Part shown: one piece after another, positions 8,397 to 18,447 of the stretch
How positions within the stretch are numbered: position 1 is the first letter of the stretch
Layout: every line of letters begins with the position of its first letter
Source: Trichormus variabilis 0441
GTDB taxonomy: Bacteria > Cyanobacteriota > Cyanobacteriia > Cyanobacteriales > Nostocaceae
Assembly (NCBI RefSeq): GCF_009856605.1
Contig: NZ_CP047242.1
Span: 5,398,501-5,462,500 of the forward strand
Direction of reading: 5' to 3'
Length of the DNA: 64,000 nucleotides
Made by a program: the position numbers and the translations under genes
The notes under the pieces: model-generated
The model's database searches: none
What the model saw: only the letters and a program-made list of their open reading frames with translations
Told to the model about the DNA's origin: nothing

Positions 8397-9887
8397 TTAA
8401 GTACTCAAAATAACTTTGCCATTTTGGATTGCCACTAGTCGCACTCTCAATGGCCCTGCTGTATAAGTATCTTCAGCAGCGATCGCTTTAATTTCTATTG
8501 GTTGATCTAACTGACGCAACAAGGAAACGAAGCGCAGAAAAGTACCATCTATTTGGACACCTTCAACAATTCCTGCATTTCTAGCACGAAATTGGGAAGC
8601 AGAAATTAATAAATCTAATCGTTGTCGTAACTGATAAGAGGTCATACTGCGAGGATCGGCTGTAGTTGTAGCCAAAACTTCACTTCCAGAAAATACCAGC
8701 ACATTTCTGGCTGTATCAGCAAAAAATTCTATCTGGTTTTCTCCTCTGACGTAATTACCTGCTGAGAATATTCTGACTACGTATTCTCGACCATCATTAA
8801 TTTGCTGAATCAGCTGCTCAATTCTATCTGGGGTGATGCGTAGCAGTTCTATATTTGCCGAGTTTGACCCAGGTTCGCTTAATTCTAAACTGGCGTTGCG
8901 GTTAGCTTCTTGCAGTAGTTGGAGGATTATCTGACGTGTAGCCGCTACCTGATTAGTCCGAACAACAGCAGAGGCCAAAACTTGACCGCGAACTAATGCT
9001 AGTTTGCCTAAACGTAAGTCGCGGTATGACTGATAATATTTTTCTAGTCGCGCCACTTCCTGCTCTAAATAGTCCTGTTGTGTTTCTAATTCTTTAAGCC
9101 TTGATTCTCGCTTGGCAATTACCTCTTCTCGCTGTGTAATTTCCAAGTTACGGTTTTGAATTAGTTTATCCAGTTGGGAGATTTTCAGGTCGCGCTGTTG
9201 TAGTGCTTGTTGACGGTTAGCTAGTTCTCTGTCGCGTTGTTCTATAGCTTGTTGACGGTTAGCTAGTTCTCTATCGCGTTGTTCTATGGCTTTTTTTGCT
9301 TCAGCATATAGCCTACGACGCTCCGTCTTGAGTTGTTCTACTGCCCCTTGTAAGGCTTGTCTTTGATTGTAAACGCTTTGTAGTTCAGCGATCGCTTTTT
9401 GATATTGTGTAACTACTTGTCCCAGTCGGCTTTGGGTGCGCTGGTATTGTGCTTGGGTTTGCGCTAAATCTTGCTGTGCTTTTAATTTTTCTTTTTTGGC
9501 TTGGTCGCGCTGAGTTTCTGCTTGTCTTTTGTCGGTTCTGGTGGTTTCTAGCTCTTGATTAACTTTATTGCGCTCAATTTCTACCTGAGTTTTTTGCTCT
9601 TCTGCGACTTTAAGCTGTTCTCGTTTTTGCCTGAGGTCTTTTTGAATATCTTCTAACTCAAAAACCCCTTTCCGCAGTCCTTCATCAGCAATAAATAAAA
9701 TTGCCAGGGTAGTTGCTGAAATCAGTCCTCCCGTCAAAATTGTCACCAGTACAGCCGTATTTTTGGGGCGTAGATTAAACAGAGAGAGGCGTGCTTTGCC
9801 AACTCTTGTGCCGATGCGATCGCCAACAGTGGCAATTACACCTCCCAAAATTAAAATTGCTGCTATGAGGATGTACCCAGTGGTCAT
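8397..9887 (-). CDS. DUF3084 membrane-anchored coiled-coil protein
   Basis: 496 aa, matching the cyanobacterial DUF3084 family. Two hydrophobic segments at residues ~4-22 and ~46-66 flank a basic loop (RIGTRVGKARLSLFNLRPK). A long coiled coil (~75-285) of K/E/Q-rich heptads follows, containing a near-exact internal duplication (ELANRQQA preceded by IEQRDR, twice). The C-terminal ~200 residues form a globular domain. It lies downstream of ntcA on the same strand, 327 bp away; that order is characteristic of the ntcA neighbourhood in Anabaena as I recall it. Function unknown, perhaps envelope scaffolding. Confidence 0.85.
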   Translation of the reverse strand: MTTGYILIAAILILGGVIATVGDRIGTRVGKARLSLFNLRPKNTAVLVTILTGGLISATTLAILFIADEGLRKGVFELEDIQKDLRQKREQLKVAEEQKTQVEIERNKVNQELETTRTDKRQAETQRDQAKKEKLKAQQDLAQTQAQYQRTQSRLGQVVTQYQKAIAELQSVYNQRQALQGAVEQLKTERRRLYAEAKKAIEQRDRELANRQQAIEQRDRELANRQQALQQRDLKISQLDKLIQNRNLEITQREEVIAKRESRLKELETQQDYLEQEVARLEKYYQSYRDLRLGKLALVRGQVLASAVVRTNQVAATRQIILQLLQEANRNASLELSEPGSNSANIELLRITPDRIEQLIQQINDGREYVVRIFSAGNYVRGENQIEFFADTARNVLVFSGSEVLATTTADPRSMTSYQLRQRLDLLISASQFRARNAGIVEGVQIDGTFLRFVSLLRQLDQPIEIKAIAAEDTYTAGPLRVRLVAIQNGKVILST

Positions 9888-10214
9888 CTTCAGCTACCCA
9901 ATTGAGTCCAGATACAGCCTACTACTTTCAATCATTATTTGTGGAGAATGGGAGGGTGGCAATAGCTGAAGTTACTCAAGATTTTCGATTTACTTCTAAC
10001 TATGGGTGTCATTGAAAAAAATATAACACGTACCACCTCTCATTATTCCAATTGTTTAAAGAGTTCAGAAGGCAAGAGCCAAAATTCAGTATGGGTTCAC
10101 CGTCACTTTGAGTTAAATAAACGGATTGAAGAAACCAACTAAATCTATAATGAGCAGGATTTAGCCTATGGTAATAATTAGCCACATTCTGAATTCTGAC
10201 TCCTGTATTCTTCT
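9888..10214. other. Intergenic region between ntcA and DUF3084 gene
   Basis: 327 bp with no gene, palindrome or clear terminator that I can identify. Confidence 0.5.
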
Positions 10215-10886
10215 TTAAGTGAACTGTCTGCTGAGAGTCACAGGTTTATGCACAGTAATCTTCTTTTTGTGGATGGAAATCATCTTTTTCTCCCGCAGAT
10301 CCCCTAGTAGCCTAGTAACAGTAACGCGAGTAGAGCCAATTGCTTCGGCGATCGCCTGATGAGATAACTTTAAATCAATAGTGATTCCATCTGCACAAGG
10401 AACACCAAAATCACGACAGAGAATTAACAGAAAACTCACCAATCTCGACCCCATATCCCGGTGCGCTAAGGTCTCAATCATCATCTCTGTTTGCAGAATC
10501 CGCGAAGACAGACCCCGCAGCATCAACATCGATAACTCTGGATTTTCCTTAAGTGCTTGCTCAACTTGTTCAATTGGTGCAGAAAGCAATTCTACTGGAG
10601 TAAATGCCACCGCATGGTAAAACCTATCCGACTTGTTTCCTGTCAACAAAGACAGGACACCAAAAACGCTATTTTCCCGTAGTAGTGCTACTGTAATCTC
10701 TTCTCCTGCCTCGTACACCCTGGAAAGTTTCACAGCCCCTTTCAAAAGAAAGTAGACTCGTTCGGCAGGATCGCCAGGAAAAAAGATCGTTTTATTGCGT
10801 TCAAACGTTTCGACAACAGGAGGAAAAGCTCCGGTTGCCATCTGACGAAAAACATTTGCTAGGGCCTTATCTTGTGTCACGATCAT
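10215..10886 (-). CDS. ntcA: Global nitrogen regulator NtcA
   Basis: 223 aa of the CRP/FNR family; the sequence agrees with my memory of Anabaena NtcA. A cAMP-binding-like beta-roll (~25-115, with [22 protein letters not shown]) is followed by the dimerisation helix and a helix-turn-helix ([21 protein letters not shown], ~174-194). It senses 2-oxoglutarate and activates nitrogen-assimilation and heterocyst genes at GTA-N8-TAC sites. The ATG at 10886 (MIVTQDK) is preferred over an in-frame ATG 18 nt upstream, because a GGGGAAGGGAG ribosome-binding site abuts it and the product has the family length. A GTA-N8-TAC box lies ~100 bp upstream. Confidence 0.98.
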
Positions 10887-11565
10887 CTCCCTTCCCCTAC
10901 CCAATGCCGGAATAACAAAAAACTAAAAACTAATTACCTAAGAATACACCTGAAAAATCAATAAAGCACCGTTAACCTTTCTGTACTTTCCTATACTCAA
11001 ACGTACAACTTTATGGTTATTTGTTCATAATGATACCCAAATTTTACTATTTTTAGCTAGCAGTTCTTGATAGATACTTCTACTTTCTCTAACCATCAGG
11101 TTTTTTGCAGAAAAAATTAAGTAATCTTGAAAATATCTTAAGAAATAACAAACATTTTATTCTAAAAAACGCCCTTAATAATCATCATTTTTGCTAACTA
11201 TGTATAAAACAAAGATAAAGGGTTTGGATAAGGGTGTAGGGGTATGGGGGTGTAGGGGTGCAAATTTTTAAAACCCTTACACCCAGTCTCAACAAATAAC
11301 TTGGTTGCGTAAGTCCTATCTTGGTTCAGGCAGGCTGTTCTTGAGTAAGGGGGGAAAAGAAAAATTCTGACCCTCTTTCCTCCCTGCCCTCCCCTGCCTC
11401 CCCTGCCTCCCTTGCCTCTCTTGCTCCCCTCCTGTCCCCTAAACATTCTTTCCAGTTAAACAGCAAGAAAATTCCCAACATAACTTGATTACCTCTTCTA
11501 CTGGGTAGTGATTTCTGTCAAGCTGTACAAATGAATCGATCACATTAATGACAACAAAAATCTCT
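10887..11565. other. Divergent intergenic region ntcA / fabI
   Basis: 679 bp without a gene. From left to right: the NtcA box, an AT-rich stretch, a GGTGTAGG-type repeat (11220-11290) ending in a solitary MITE terminus TGCGTAAGTCCTA near 11306, then a pyrimidine-rich run of CTCCCCTGCC units (11370-11440). The reading frame at 11198-11446 is made of these repeats and is not a gene. Confidence 0.6.
10983..10996 (-). promoter_or_regulatory. NtcA-type box upstream of ntcA
   Basis: On the minus strand, GTA-TAGGAAAG-TAC fits GTA-N8-TAC exactly, centred ~104 nt upstream of the ntcA start. A TTTATT stretch 17 nt downstream is only an approximate -10, since no TAN3T occurs at the usual 22-23 nt. Autoregulation of ntcA is known in this group; use of this particular box is inference. 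Confidence 0.6.
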
Positions 11566-12342
11566 ATGCTGAATCTGACTGGAAAAAATGCCTTAGTTAC
11601 AGGTATCGCCAATAATCGTTCCATTGCCTGGGGGATTGCCCAACAACTGCACGCAGCTGGAGCCAACCTTGGTATTACTTATCTACCAGATGAACGTGGC
11701 AAATTTGAGAAGAAAGTTTCAGAACTCGTAGAACCCCTCAACCCCAGCTTATTCTTGCCTTGTAATGTTCAAAATGATGAACAAATTCAGTCTACTTTTG
11801 ATACCATCCGCGATAAATGGGGCAGGTTAGATATTCTGATTCATTGTCTAGCCTTTGCTAACAGAGATGATTTGACTGGAGATTTTAGCCAAACATCCCG
11901 TGCTGGTTTTGCCACGGCTTTAGATATCAGCACTTTTTCACTGGTGCAGTTAAGTGGTGCGGCTAAACCTCTGATGACCGAAGGTGGTAGCATTATTACT
12001 TTGTCATATTTGGGTGGTGTCAGAGCTGTTCCTAACTACAACGTTATGGGAGTTGCTAAAGCGGGATTGGAAGCTAGTGTACGTTATCTAGCATCTGAAC
12101 TCGGCTCTCAAAATATTCGCGTTAACGCCATTTCTGCTGGCCCCATCCGTACCTTGGCTTCTAGCGCCGTTGGTGGCATTTTAGATATGATTCACCATGT
12201 AGAACAAGTAGCGCCCTTACGTCGGACTGTGACTCAGCTAGAAGTTGGCAATACAGCCGCCTTCTTGGCTAGTGATTTAGCTAGTGGTATTACTGGTCAA
12301 GTCCTGTACGTAGATGCAGGATACGAAATCATGGGGATGTAA
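11566..12342 (+). CDS. fabI: Enoyl-[acyl-carrier-protein] reductase (NADH)
   Basis: 258 aa short-chain dehydrogenase-like enzyme performing the last reduction of the fatty-acid elongation cycle. Cofactor site [14 protein letters not shown] near the N-terminus; catalytic Tyr-(6 residues)-Lys visible in [12 protein letters not shown]-terminal [17 protein letters not shown] is typical. The ATG at 11566 ([13 protein letters not shown]) matches the family N-terminus; an in-frame ATG at 11548 would add six residues. hisB follows on the same strand after 142 bp of repeats. Confidence 0.96.
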   Translation: MLNLTGKNALVTGIANNRSIAWGIAQQLHAAGANLGITYLPDERGKFEKKVSELVEPLNPSLFLPCNVQNDEQIQSTFDTIRDKWGRLDILIHCLAFANRDDLTGDFSQTSRAGFATALDISTFSLVQLSGAAKPLMTEGGSIITLSYLGGVRAVPNYNVMGVAKAGLEASVRYLASELGSQNIRVNAISAGPIRTLASSAVGGILDMIHHVEQVAPLRRTVTQLEVGNTAAFLASDLASGITGQVLYVDAGYEIMGM

Positions 12343-12484
12343 TAAAATCTGGGTACTGGGTATTAGGGATTGGGGATTAGGTATGAGGAACAAACAAGGT
12401 GGAAAAAGAATGATTTTTTCACCACTTTTTCCTTATATGCCCAGTCCCCAATCCCCGATCCCCAATCCCCAATCCCTAGTCCCT
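12343..12484. repeat. Heptamer-repeat array between fabI and hisB
   Basis: attgggg-type units on the left face CCCCAAT-type units on the right (12440-12475), so the transcript could fold into a long hairpin. These are the short tandem heptamers typical of Nostoc intergenic DNA. Frames running through this array are not coding. Confidence 0.65.
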
Positions 12485-13114
12485 ATGCAAATCAGCGATT
12501 ATCCCCAACTTAACTTATCCTCAGTCCCTCGGATTGCTTCAGTACATCGCATAACTGGGGAAACGAATGTGCAGGTTACTGTCAATTTGGATGGTACGGG
12601 AATTTGTACAGCAGCTACTGGCATTCCCTTTTTAGATCATATGTTGCATCAGATTTCCTCCCACGGCTTGATTGATTTGGATGTCCAAGCCAAAGGAGAT
12701 TGGGAAATTGATGACCACCACACAAATGAAGATGTGGGTATTACTTTAGGTCAAGCTTTGGCTAAGGCATTAGGCGATAGAAAAGGTATAGTCCGCTTTG
12801 GTAATTTCCTCGCACCTTTAGACGAAGCTTTAGTACAGGTAGCACTAGATTTTTCTGGTCGTCCTCACCTCAGCTACGGCTTACAAATTCCTACCGAACG
12901 TGTGGGAACTTATGACACCCAATTAGTTAGAGAATTTTTTGTGGCATTAGTCAACCATAGCCAAATGACTCTGCACATTCGCCAATTAGATGGCATTAAT
13001 TCCCATCACATTATTGAGGCGACCTTCAAAGCCTTTGCCAGAGCAGCCAGAATGGCTATAGAAGCCGATCCTCGCCGCGCTGGGACGATTCCTAGTTCTA
13101 AGGGGGTTTTGTAA
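12485..13114 (+). CDS. hisB: Imidazoleglycerol-phosphate dehydratase
   Basis: 209 aa, monofunctional HisB of histidine biosynthesis. Metal-binding histidine motifs are intact: [16 protein letters not shown], and near the C-terminus [15 protein letters not shown]. The ATG at 12485 ([10 protein letters not shown]) is chosen because upstream in-frame codons translate heptamer repeats and lack family similarity. G-rich repeats begin immediately after the stop. Confidence 0.96.
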   Translation: MQISDYPQLNLSSVPRIASVHRITGETNVQVTVNLDGTGICTAATGIPFLDHMLHQISSHGLIDLDVQAKGDWEIDDHHTNEDVGITLGQALAKALGDRKGIVRFGNFLAPLDEALVQVALDFSGRPHLSYGLQIPTERVGTYDTQLVREFFVALVNHSQMTLHIRQLDGINSHHIIEATFKAFARAARMAIEADPRRAGTIPSSKGVL

Positions 13115-13215
13115 GAAGTAGGGGGCAGGGGAAGCAGGGGGGCAGGGGGCAAGGGGGAGAAATCCCCAGTCACCAGTCACCAATCCCCAATCCGCAATGC
13201 CCAGTCCCCAAAATT
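13115..13215. repeat. GGGGCAGG / CCCCAGTC repeat cluster
   Basis: A G-rich run (ggggcaggggaagcaggggggcaggggg) faces C-rich heptamers (CCAGTCA, CCAATCC) just downstream of hisB. Possible hairpin; no coding content. Confidence 0.5.
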
Positions 13216-13311
13216 TGCAACAATTAACAAACCTATAGCGATCGCGCCTATCTTCCTGGGTACTTTATAACCAATGCTGCGTAATCACTAGTATTTGTTA
13301 ATTAACACCCA

Positions 13312-14304
13312 ATGCAGTCTTTTACAGACACCCCGGATTCTCAATTAACTACCAAAAATACCCCGCCGGTAGTGATGACTTCTGATTTGCGAAAAGTTTA
13401 TCGCACTGGCTTTTGGATGAATCAAAAAGTTGTTTCCCTCAAGGGCTGTTCTTTGACGGTTTACCAGGGGGAAACTTTTGGTTTACTAGGGCCGAATGGT
13501 GCAGGTAAAACTACTCTGTTAAAGCTATTGTTGGGAATTATCCGTCCAAGCGGTGGACAAGGGTTATTGTTGGGTCAGCCATTAGGCGATCGCCATATCA
13601 AGCAACGTGTTGGTTATTTGAGTGAAAATCCCTATTTGTATGAGTATCTTACTGGTTGGGAGTTTTTAGAGTTAGCGGCTGGTTTATTTGCAATTCCTGC
13701 TGCTGTGCAACGTCAACGCATTCCTGAATTATTGGATTTGGTGGGTTTATCTGTAGCTGATGCCCAAAAAAAACAGATGCGCCGCTATTCTAAGGGAATG
13801 CTACAGCGTGTTGGCATGGCTCAGGCACTAATTAACGACCCAGAGTTGATATTTTTGGACGAACCCATGTCTGGTTTAGATCCTCTGGGACGCTACCGGA
13901 TGCGGGAAATTATTTTGTCGCTGAAAGCCGCAGGTAAGACGATTTTCTTCAATAGCCATATTCTCAGTGAAGTGGAGCAAATATGCGATCGCATCGCCAT
14001 TCTTTCACAAGGTGAATTAATTTGCTCTGGTTCTCTGGATGAACTACTGGGTAGTCAAAACACATACCATGTTAAAGGTCAAAATGGTGATTGGGAAATT
14101 CTCAAAAAATGGTTGGCAAATTTAGTATACGAACCTGATGGTTATTGGCAAGGTACACTGCAAGAAGATTATTATGATTTTCTCGCTAGTGTGCGTTTGA
14201 TGGGTGGACGAATTATTTCTATGAATTTATCTCGTCAATCGTTAGAAGAGTTTTTTATCAAACAAATTCAAAAACAAGATACATCTTTGCATGACGATAA
14301 GTAG
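13312..14304 (+). CDS. ABC transporter ATP-binding protein
   Basis: 330 aa ATPase subunit of an ABC-2-like exporter. Walker A GPNGAGKTT (~61-69), a signature variant YSKGMLQRVG, Walker B LIFLDEP with the D-loop SGLDP, and switch His in FFNSHILSEVE are all present. The last ~90 residues form the accessory domain seen in ABC-2 ATPases. No permease gene is adjacent: the next gene on the strand is a polysaccharide export protein 450 bp away. The substrate is unknown. Confidence 0.9.
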   Translation: MQSFTDTPDSQLTTKNTPPVVMTSDLRKVYRTGFWMNQKVVSLKGCSLTVYQGETFGLLGPNGAGKTTLLKLLLGIIRPSGGQGLLLGQPLGDRHIKQRVGYLSENPYLYEYLTGWEFLELAAGLFAIPAAVQRQRIPELLDLVGLSVADAQKKQMRRYSKGMLQRVGMAQALINDPELIFLDEPMSGLDPLGRYRMREIILSLKAAGKTIFFNSHILSEVEQICDRIAILSQGELICSGSLDELLGSQNTYHVKGQNGDWEILKKWLANLVYEPDGYWQGTLQEDYYDFLASVRLMGGRIISMNLSRQSLEEFFIKQIQKQDTSLHDDK

Positions 14305-14754
14305 AACGACTTGAAAAAACCAACCGATGTTAAGTCATGTAAAAACACTAGGATTCAGTTTGTATAAGGACTTTAGTCATTTTTTGATAACTTTAGTTCT
14401 CACTACAAACATTTAATTATTTACCCTGTTCTACTCAATTGATCAATCAGAAGTATAGCCATAGCTAGATAGATTATGACAACACAATGCTTTCAAGTCT
14501 GTCAACAGTCAACAGCTATATCTCAGCAAAAATACTAATGTGGAAATTATATTGCACAGATGTTGTTTAGTAAAATCAGTCAACCTTTACTATAACTTCA
14601 CTAAAAATTCAAACTTTGGAAAAAATATTTGACCGGATTAAGATAGTTTTTCTAGGAAAATGAGAATTGTCGGGAAACTTCAATACTTAAGTATAGTCAA
14701 GATTAAAATGTTTAGACAATACTTTACCGATGGTAGTCTCAGAGTTTAAAAAAT
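14305..14754. other. Intergenic region before the export gene
   Basis: 450 bp, AT-rich. I see no gene, no repeat family member and no convincing regulatory motif. Confidence 0.5.
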
Positions 14755-16233
14755 ATGCTTAACACAGGTTCGCTGAAATTTCTATCACAGCCAGCTGTGG
14801 GTGCAGCTTTGCTAACTGCTGCTCATCTCGTTGTGCCGTTTGCCAGCGTAGCTCAGGGACAACAAGTATTTCCTAATTCGCAAACAGTACCTCCTAATAA
14901 CCAACGAGTATCACCACCAGTACAAGTAGATACAAAATACTTGTTGGGAGGCGGCGATCTAATTCGTGTAAATGTATTTGAAGTTCCCGAATATGGTGGT
15001 GAATACCAAATTCCTCCAGGTGGAGCTATCAACCTACCTTTAATCGGCAGTGTTTCAGTTCAAGGGTTCACGACAGAACAAGCAGCCGATGTGATCACTG
15101 ACAGATATCGCAGGTATCTCAAACGTCCCCAGATTTCCGTCAATCTTTTATCCCCTCGCCCCATCAATATCTTAGTTGCTGGAGAAGTCACACGCCCAGG
15201 CTCTTACACTTTGAGCTTGCAAGGCGGTGCAGGTAATAATCCAGGGGTACAATATCCCACTGTATTGGCTGCACTCACAACAGCCCAGGGTGTTACCTTA
15301 GCAGCAGATGTCACTCAAGTGAAGCTGAGACGTAAAACCAGTAGTTCTACAGAGCAAATCGTGAGCCTAAATTTGAAGGAACTCATCCAAACTGGTAGCT
15401 CTTCACAAGATATTACTTTAAGAGATGGAGATGTTATAGTCGTGCCAACTGCTACTAGCTTCAACGTAGCAGAAGCACGTAATTTATTTGCTGCTAACTT
15501 TGCTGCTAGCCAAACAGCACCGCGCACAGTAGCCATTATTGGTCAAGTCAATCGTCCTGGCTCATATCTTGTGAGTGCGGGGGCGACAGAAGCTCAGGCT
15601 GGTGGGACTGGGGCTAGTGGCAGTGGTTTACCCACGGTGACACGAGCAATTCAATTAGCTGGCGGTATTACCTCCCAAGCAGATATTACCAAGATCAAAT
15701 TACGCCGACCCACAAGGACTAATGGCGAGCAAGGTATAGACCTAAATCTTTTGGAATTATTACGTAGTGGTGATGTTAATCAAGACGTAATTGTCCAAGA
15801 TGGAGACACAATTGTCATTCCTACTGCTACTGAGGTTAACCCAGCACTAGCGACGGAATTAGCAACTACTACCTTGTCGCCTAATACAATTCAGGTTGGT
15901 GTGGTGGGTGAAGTTAAACGCCCAGGAGCCGTAGACATTAGACCAAATAGCTCCTTAAACCAAGCACTACTCGCGGCTGGTGGATTTAATGACGCTAGAG
16001 CGCGTAGCGCCAGTGTGGAGTTGATTCGTCTCAACCCCAATGGTTCAGTGACAAAGCGTGAAGTAAAAGTTGACTTCAACCAAGGAATTAACGAAGAGAC
16101 TAATCCCATACTCCGGAATAATGATGTTGTGGTAGTTGGTCGCTCTAATATAGCTAGAACGGGTGATACGCTGAATATAGTAGCCGGCCCTCTTGGTATA
16201 ATCTTTAACTTCTTAAGATTTTTCGGACTTTAA
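14755..16233 (+). CDS. Polysaccharide export outer-membrane protein (Wza/OPX-like, SLBB domains)
   Basis: 492 aa. An N-terminal hydrophobic signal segment is followed by the poly-export domain (YLLGGGDLIRVNVFEVPEYGGEY...GFTTEQAADVITDRYRRYLKRP, ~62-130). At least three SLBB-like repeats follow, each opening I.V.GEV.RPGSY or IGQVNRPGSY or VGEVKRPGAV. The protein ends in a short hydrophobic stretch (GPLGIIFNFLRFFGL). OPX proteins form the exit channel for capsule or exopolysaccharide, and heterocyst envelope export uses such proteins. The partner genes are not in this window. Confidence 0.9.
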   Translation: MLNTGSLKFLSQPAVGAALLTAAHLVVPFASVAQGQQVFPNSQTVPPNNQRVSPPVQVDTKYLLGGGDLIRVNVFEVPEYGGEYQIPPGGAINLPLIGSVSVQGFTTEQAADVITDRYRRYLKRPQISVNLLSPRPINILVAGEVTRPGSYTLSLQGGAGNNPGVQYPTVLAALTTAQGVTLAADVTQVKLRRKTSSSTEQIVSLNLKELIQTGSSSQDITLRDGDVIVVPTATSFNVAEARNLFAANFAASQTAPRTVAIIGQVNRPGSYLVSAGATEAQAGGTGASGSGLPTVTRAIQLAGGITSQADITKIKLRRPTRTNGEQGIDLNLLELLRSGDVNQDVIVQDGDTIVIPTATEVNPALATELATTTLSPNTIQVGVVGEVKRPGAVDIRPNSSLNQALLAAGGFNDARARSASVELIRLNPNGSVTKREVKVDFNQGINEETNPILRNNDVVVVGRSNIARTGDTLNIVAGPLGIIFNFLRFFGL

Positions 16234-16624
16234 TCTTTCTCTGGGGACGTAAGTAATTAGTTTCGTCCCCGGATTTCCTTTGAATTTATCAGAGCAGTTG
16301 GGCGATAGTGCGATCGCCATTTATTTTTTAATATTAAATAAATATTAATTATTTACCTTCGTCTCATCACCAACTATATGGTTGCTTTGGTTGGTAACGA
16401 GTCATAGCTAATAGCCTTCTGCCGCTAGCGTCAGCAAAAAAGTAATTGTGTTTTACCATTACCAGTTACCGTTCGGCTGACGCTCACGGTGAAGCCCATG
16501 ACCCATTACCAACCCCACAGATATTACAAGTATTCAAACAGACATGATAATAGACTTAAATGTAGGGCATGGTAGTACCATGTCCTTTAAACTAAAATTG
16601 CCCTAAAAGGTAATAGGAGCATAT
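16234..16624. other. Intergenic region before the SPFH gene
   Basis: 391 bp containing the hairpin above, a HIP1 site and a heptamer array (attacca units, ~16455-16520). The array is interrupted by a ~27-nt hairpin insert at 16472-16498 with arms GGCT / AGCC. No gene. Confidence 0.55.
16242..16272 (+). terminator. Hairpin after the export gene
   Basis: CTGGGGACG / CGTCCCCGG stem starting ~8 nt after the stop codon, with only a short T-containing tail. Probable terminator. Confidence 0.5.
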
Positions 16625-17461
16625 ATGGAGCCAATTATTGCTATAGTCTTAGCGCTTATCGGTTATGCCTTAGGATCGGCAAAAATTATTAATGAAGGGA
16701 ATGCAGCCCTTGTTGAACGCTTAGGACGAAGACATCGCACACTAAATCCCGGCTTAAACTTTATCGTGCCTTTGGTTGATCAGGTGGTGATGGAAGACAC
16801 CACACGGGAGCAATTTATAGATATCAAACCTCAAAATGTCATCACTAGGGATAATATTTACCTAGAAGTTGATGCTATTCTTTTCTGGCGTATCCGGGAT
16901 ATGGAGAAAAGCTTCTATGCAATTGAAGACTTGCAGGGAGCGTTGACACAACTGGCGACAACCACACTCCGGGAAGTGATTGCTCAAAATACGGTAGAAG
17001 ATACCAATGTCACCAGAGATGAAATGAACCGAACCATCTTAAGTGAGTTGAACAGCACAACAGCAGATTGGGGGGTTGAAATTATCCGGTTAGATATTCA
17101 AAGAATTACACCACCGGAAAGTGTGCGGAAAACTATGGAAGAGGAACGGGCGGCTGAATTCAAAAAACGGGCGCTAATTTCCGAAGCTGAAGGAGAACGT
17201 CAAGCTGCTATCAAGAAGGCAGAAGGAACAATGACTTCTATGCAGATAATTGCCGAAGCATTGCGTAGTAATCCCGAAAGTAAAGAAATTCTCCGTTATT
17301 TGGTCGCTCAAGATTATATTAATGCTAGTTACAAACTAGGAGAAAGTACCAATGCCAAGGTTGTGTTTGTAGACCCAGGCAAATCCGGTGAATTGATGAA
17401 AGAGGTTATGGCGGAGACCGTAAATACTGATGGTAATGGGAAGAGTGGGGAGCATGGGTAG
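16625..17461 (+). CDS. SPFH/band-7 (stomatin/prohibitin-like) membrane protein
   Basis: 278 aa. One N-terminal membrane segment (residues ~3-20) precedes the band-7 domain, with the stomatin-type LVERLGRRHRTLNPGLNFIVPLVD and a TLREVIAQ block. An E/K/A-rich helix (EEERAAEFKKRALISEAEGERQAAIKKAEG) typical of stomatins lies near 180-210. Such proteins form membrane microdomain scaffolds, often with proteases. An AGGAG site lies just upstream of the start. No NfeD-like partner is adjacent. Confidence 0.9.
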   Translation: MEPIIAIVLALIGYALGSAKIINEGNAALVERLGRRHRTLNPGLNFIVPLVDQVVMEDTTREQFIDIKPQNVITRDNIYLEVDAILFWRIRDMEKSFYAIEDLQGALTQLATTTLREVIAQNTVEDTNVTRDEMNRTILSELNSTTADWGVEIIRLDIQRITPPESVRKTMEEERAAEFKKRALISEAEGERQAAIKKAEGTMTSMQIIAEALRSNPESKEILRYLVAQDYINASYKLGESTNAKVVFVDPGKSGELMKEVMAETVNTDGNGKSGEHG

Positions 17462-17493
17462 AGAGTGGGGAGCAGGGAGCAGGGGGGAATAGC

Positions 17494-18357
17494 TCAATCC
17501 TCAGCACTCAATAACTCACCCCGAAAGAGTGCATCAGCAACTAGAGATACATCACGCATCTCTTGCACATCATGTACTCGCAGGATATCAGCCCCATTGA
17601 AAATTGCAGCGCAACAAGCCGCAGCTGTTCCCCAAACTCGTGCTTCGGGATCTGGTTGATTTAAAATTCGACCGATAAAACTTTTACGGGATGCGCCTAC
17701 TAAAATAGGACAATTTAGCGCCCGTAATGAACCTAAGCGGCGTAGTATTTCTAAATTTTGTTCGTAGTTTTTAGCAAAGCCAATACCAGGATCAATGATA
17801 ATTTTTTCGGGTTGAATACCCAAGGTTGTGGCTGTGGTAATTTGGTTAGCTAAAAAACTAGAAATTTCTCCCATTAAATCCTGATATTCAGTAAATTGCT
17901 GCATAGTCTGTGGTGTACCACGGATGTGCATCAATATAATTGGTACGCCAAAAGTTGCCACTGTGGGCAACATTTGGGGGTCAAATGTGCCACCAGAAAT
18001 ATCATTAATAATATTTGCTCCAGCTTCTATAGATGCTTTAGCTACTTCTGCTCTAGTTGTATCCACTGATATGGGTACAGGAATTTGCGATCGCAATATC
18101 TGGACTATTGGCAATACCCGCTCCAGTTCTTCTGTCAGAGTGATTTGCTCTGCTCCTGGTCTAGTAGATTGACCGCCGACATCGATAATATCAGCACCAG
18201 CAGCCACCAGAGCTTTTGCCTGGGCTAAAGCGGCAGATGTAGTATTAAATTTACCACCATCACTAAAACTATCTGGCGTTACATTTAAAACACCCATTAA
18301 ATAAGTACGCTGTCCCCAGTGGAAACAGCGATCGCCTATGATCAATTTACTGCACAT
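17494..18357 (-). CDS. folP: Dihydropteroate synthase
   Basis: 287 aa folate-pathway enzyme joining p-aminobenzoate to the pterin diphosphate. Signature blocks: LMGVLNVTPDSFSDGGKF, DVGGQSTRPGAEQI, ANIINDISGG and IIDPGIGFAKNYEQN, plus the late VGASRKSFIG. All active-site segments are intact and length is normal. tpiA lies upstream on the same strand, 90 bp away, separated by a heptamer array. Confidence 0.96.
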   Translation of the reverse strand: MCSKLIIGDRCFHWGQRTYLMGVLNVTPDSFSDGGKFNTTSAALAQAKALVAAGADIIDVGGQSTRPGAEQITLTEELERVLPIVQILRSQIPVPISVDTTRAEVAKASIEAGANIINDISGGTFDPQMLPTVATFGVPIILMHIRGTPQTMQQFTEYQDLMGEISSFLANQITTATTLGIQPEKIIIDPGIGFAKNYEQNLEILRRLGSLRALNCPILVGASRKSFIGRILNQPDPEARVWGTAAACCAAIFNGADILRVHDVQEMRDVSLVADALFRGELLSAED

Positions 18358-18447
18358 AGTGATTAGTCATTGGTCATTAGTCATTAGTCAATAGTCATTA
18401 GTCAACAGTTTTGGACTATGGACTACGGACTATTGACTGTAGATTAT
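18358..18447. repeat. Heptamer array (TTAGTCA / GGACTAT units)
   Basis: Tandem copies of gtcatta-type units followed by ggactat-type units fill the folP-tpiA gap. A similar short array recurs upstream of tpiA at 19238-19265. Confidence 0.7.

Noticed and set aside
11198..11446. 82-codon minus-strand frame
   Set aside because: Translates G/C-rich repeat units and a MITE end; low complexity.
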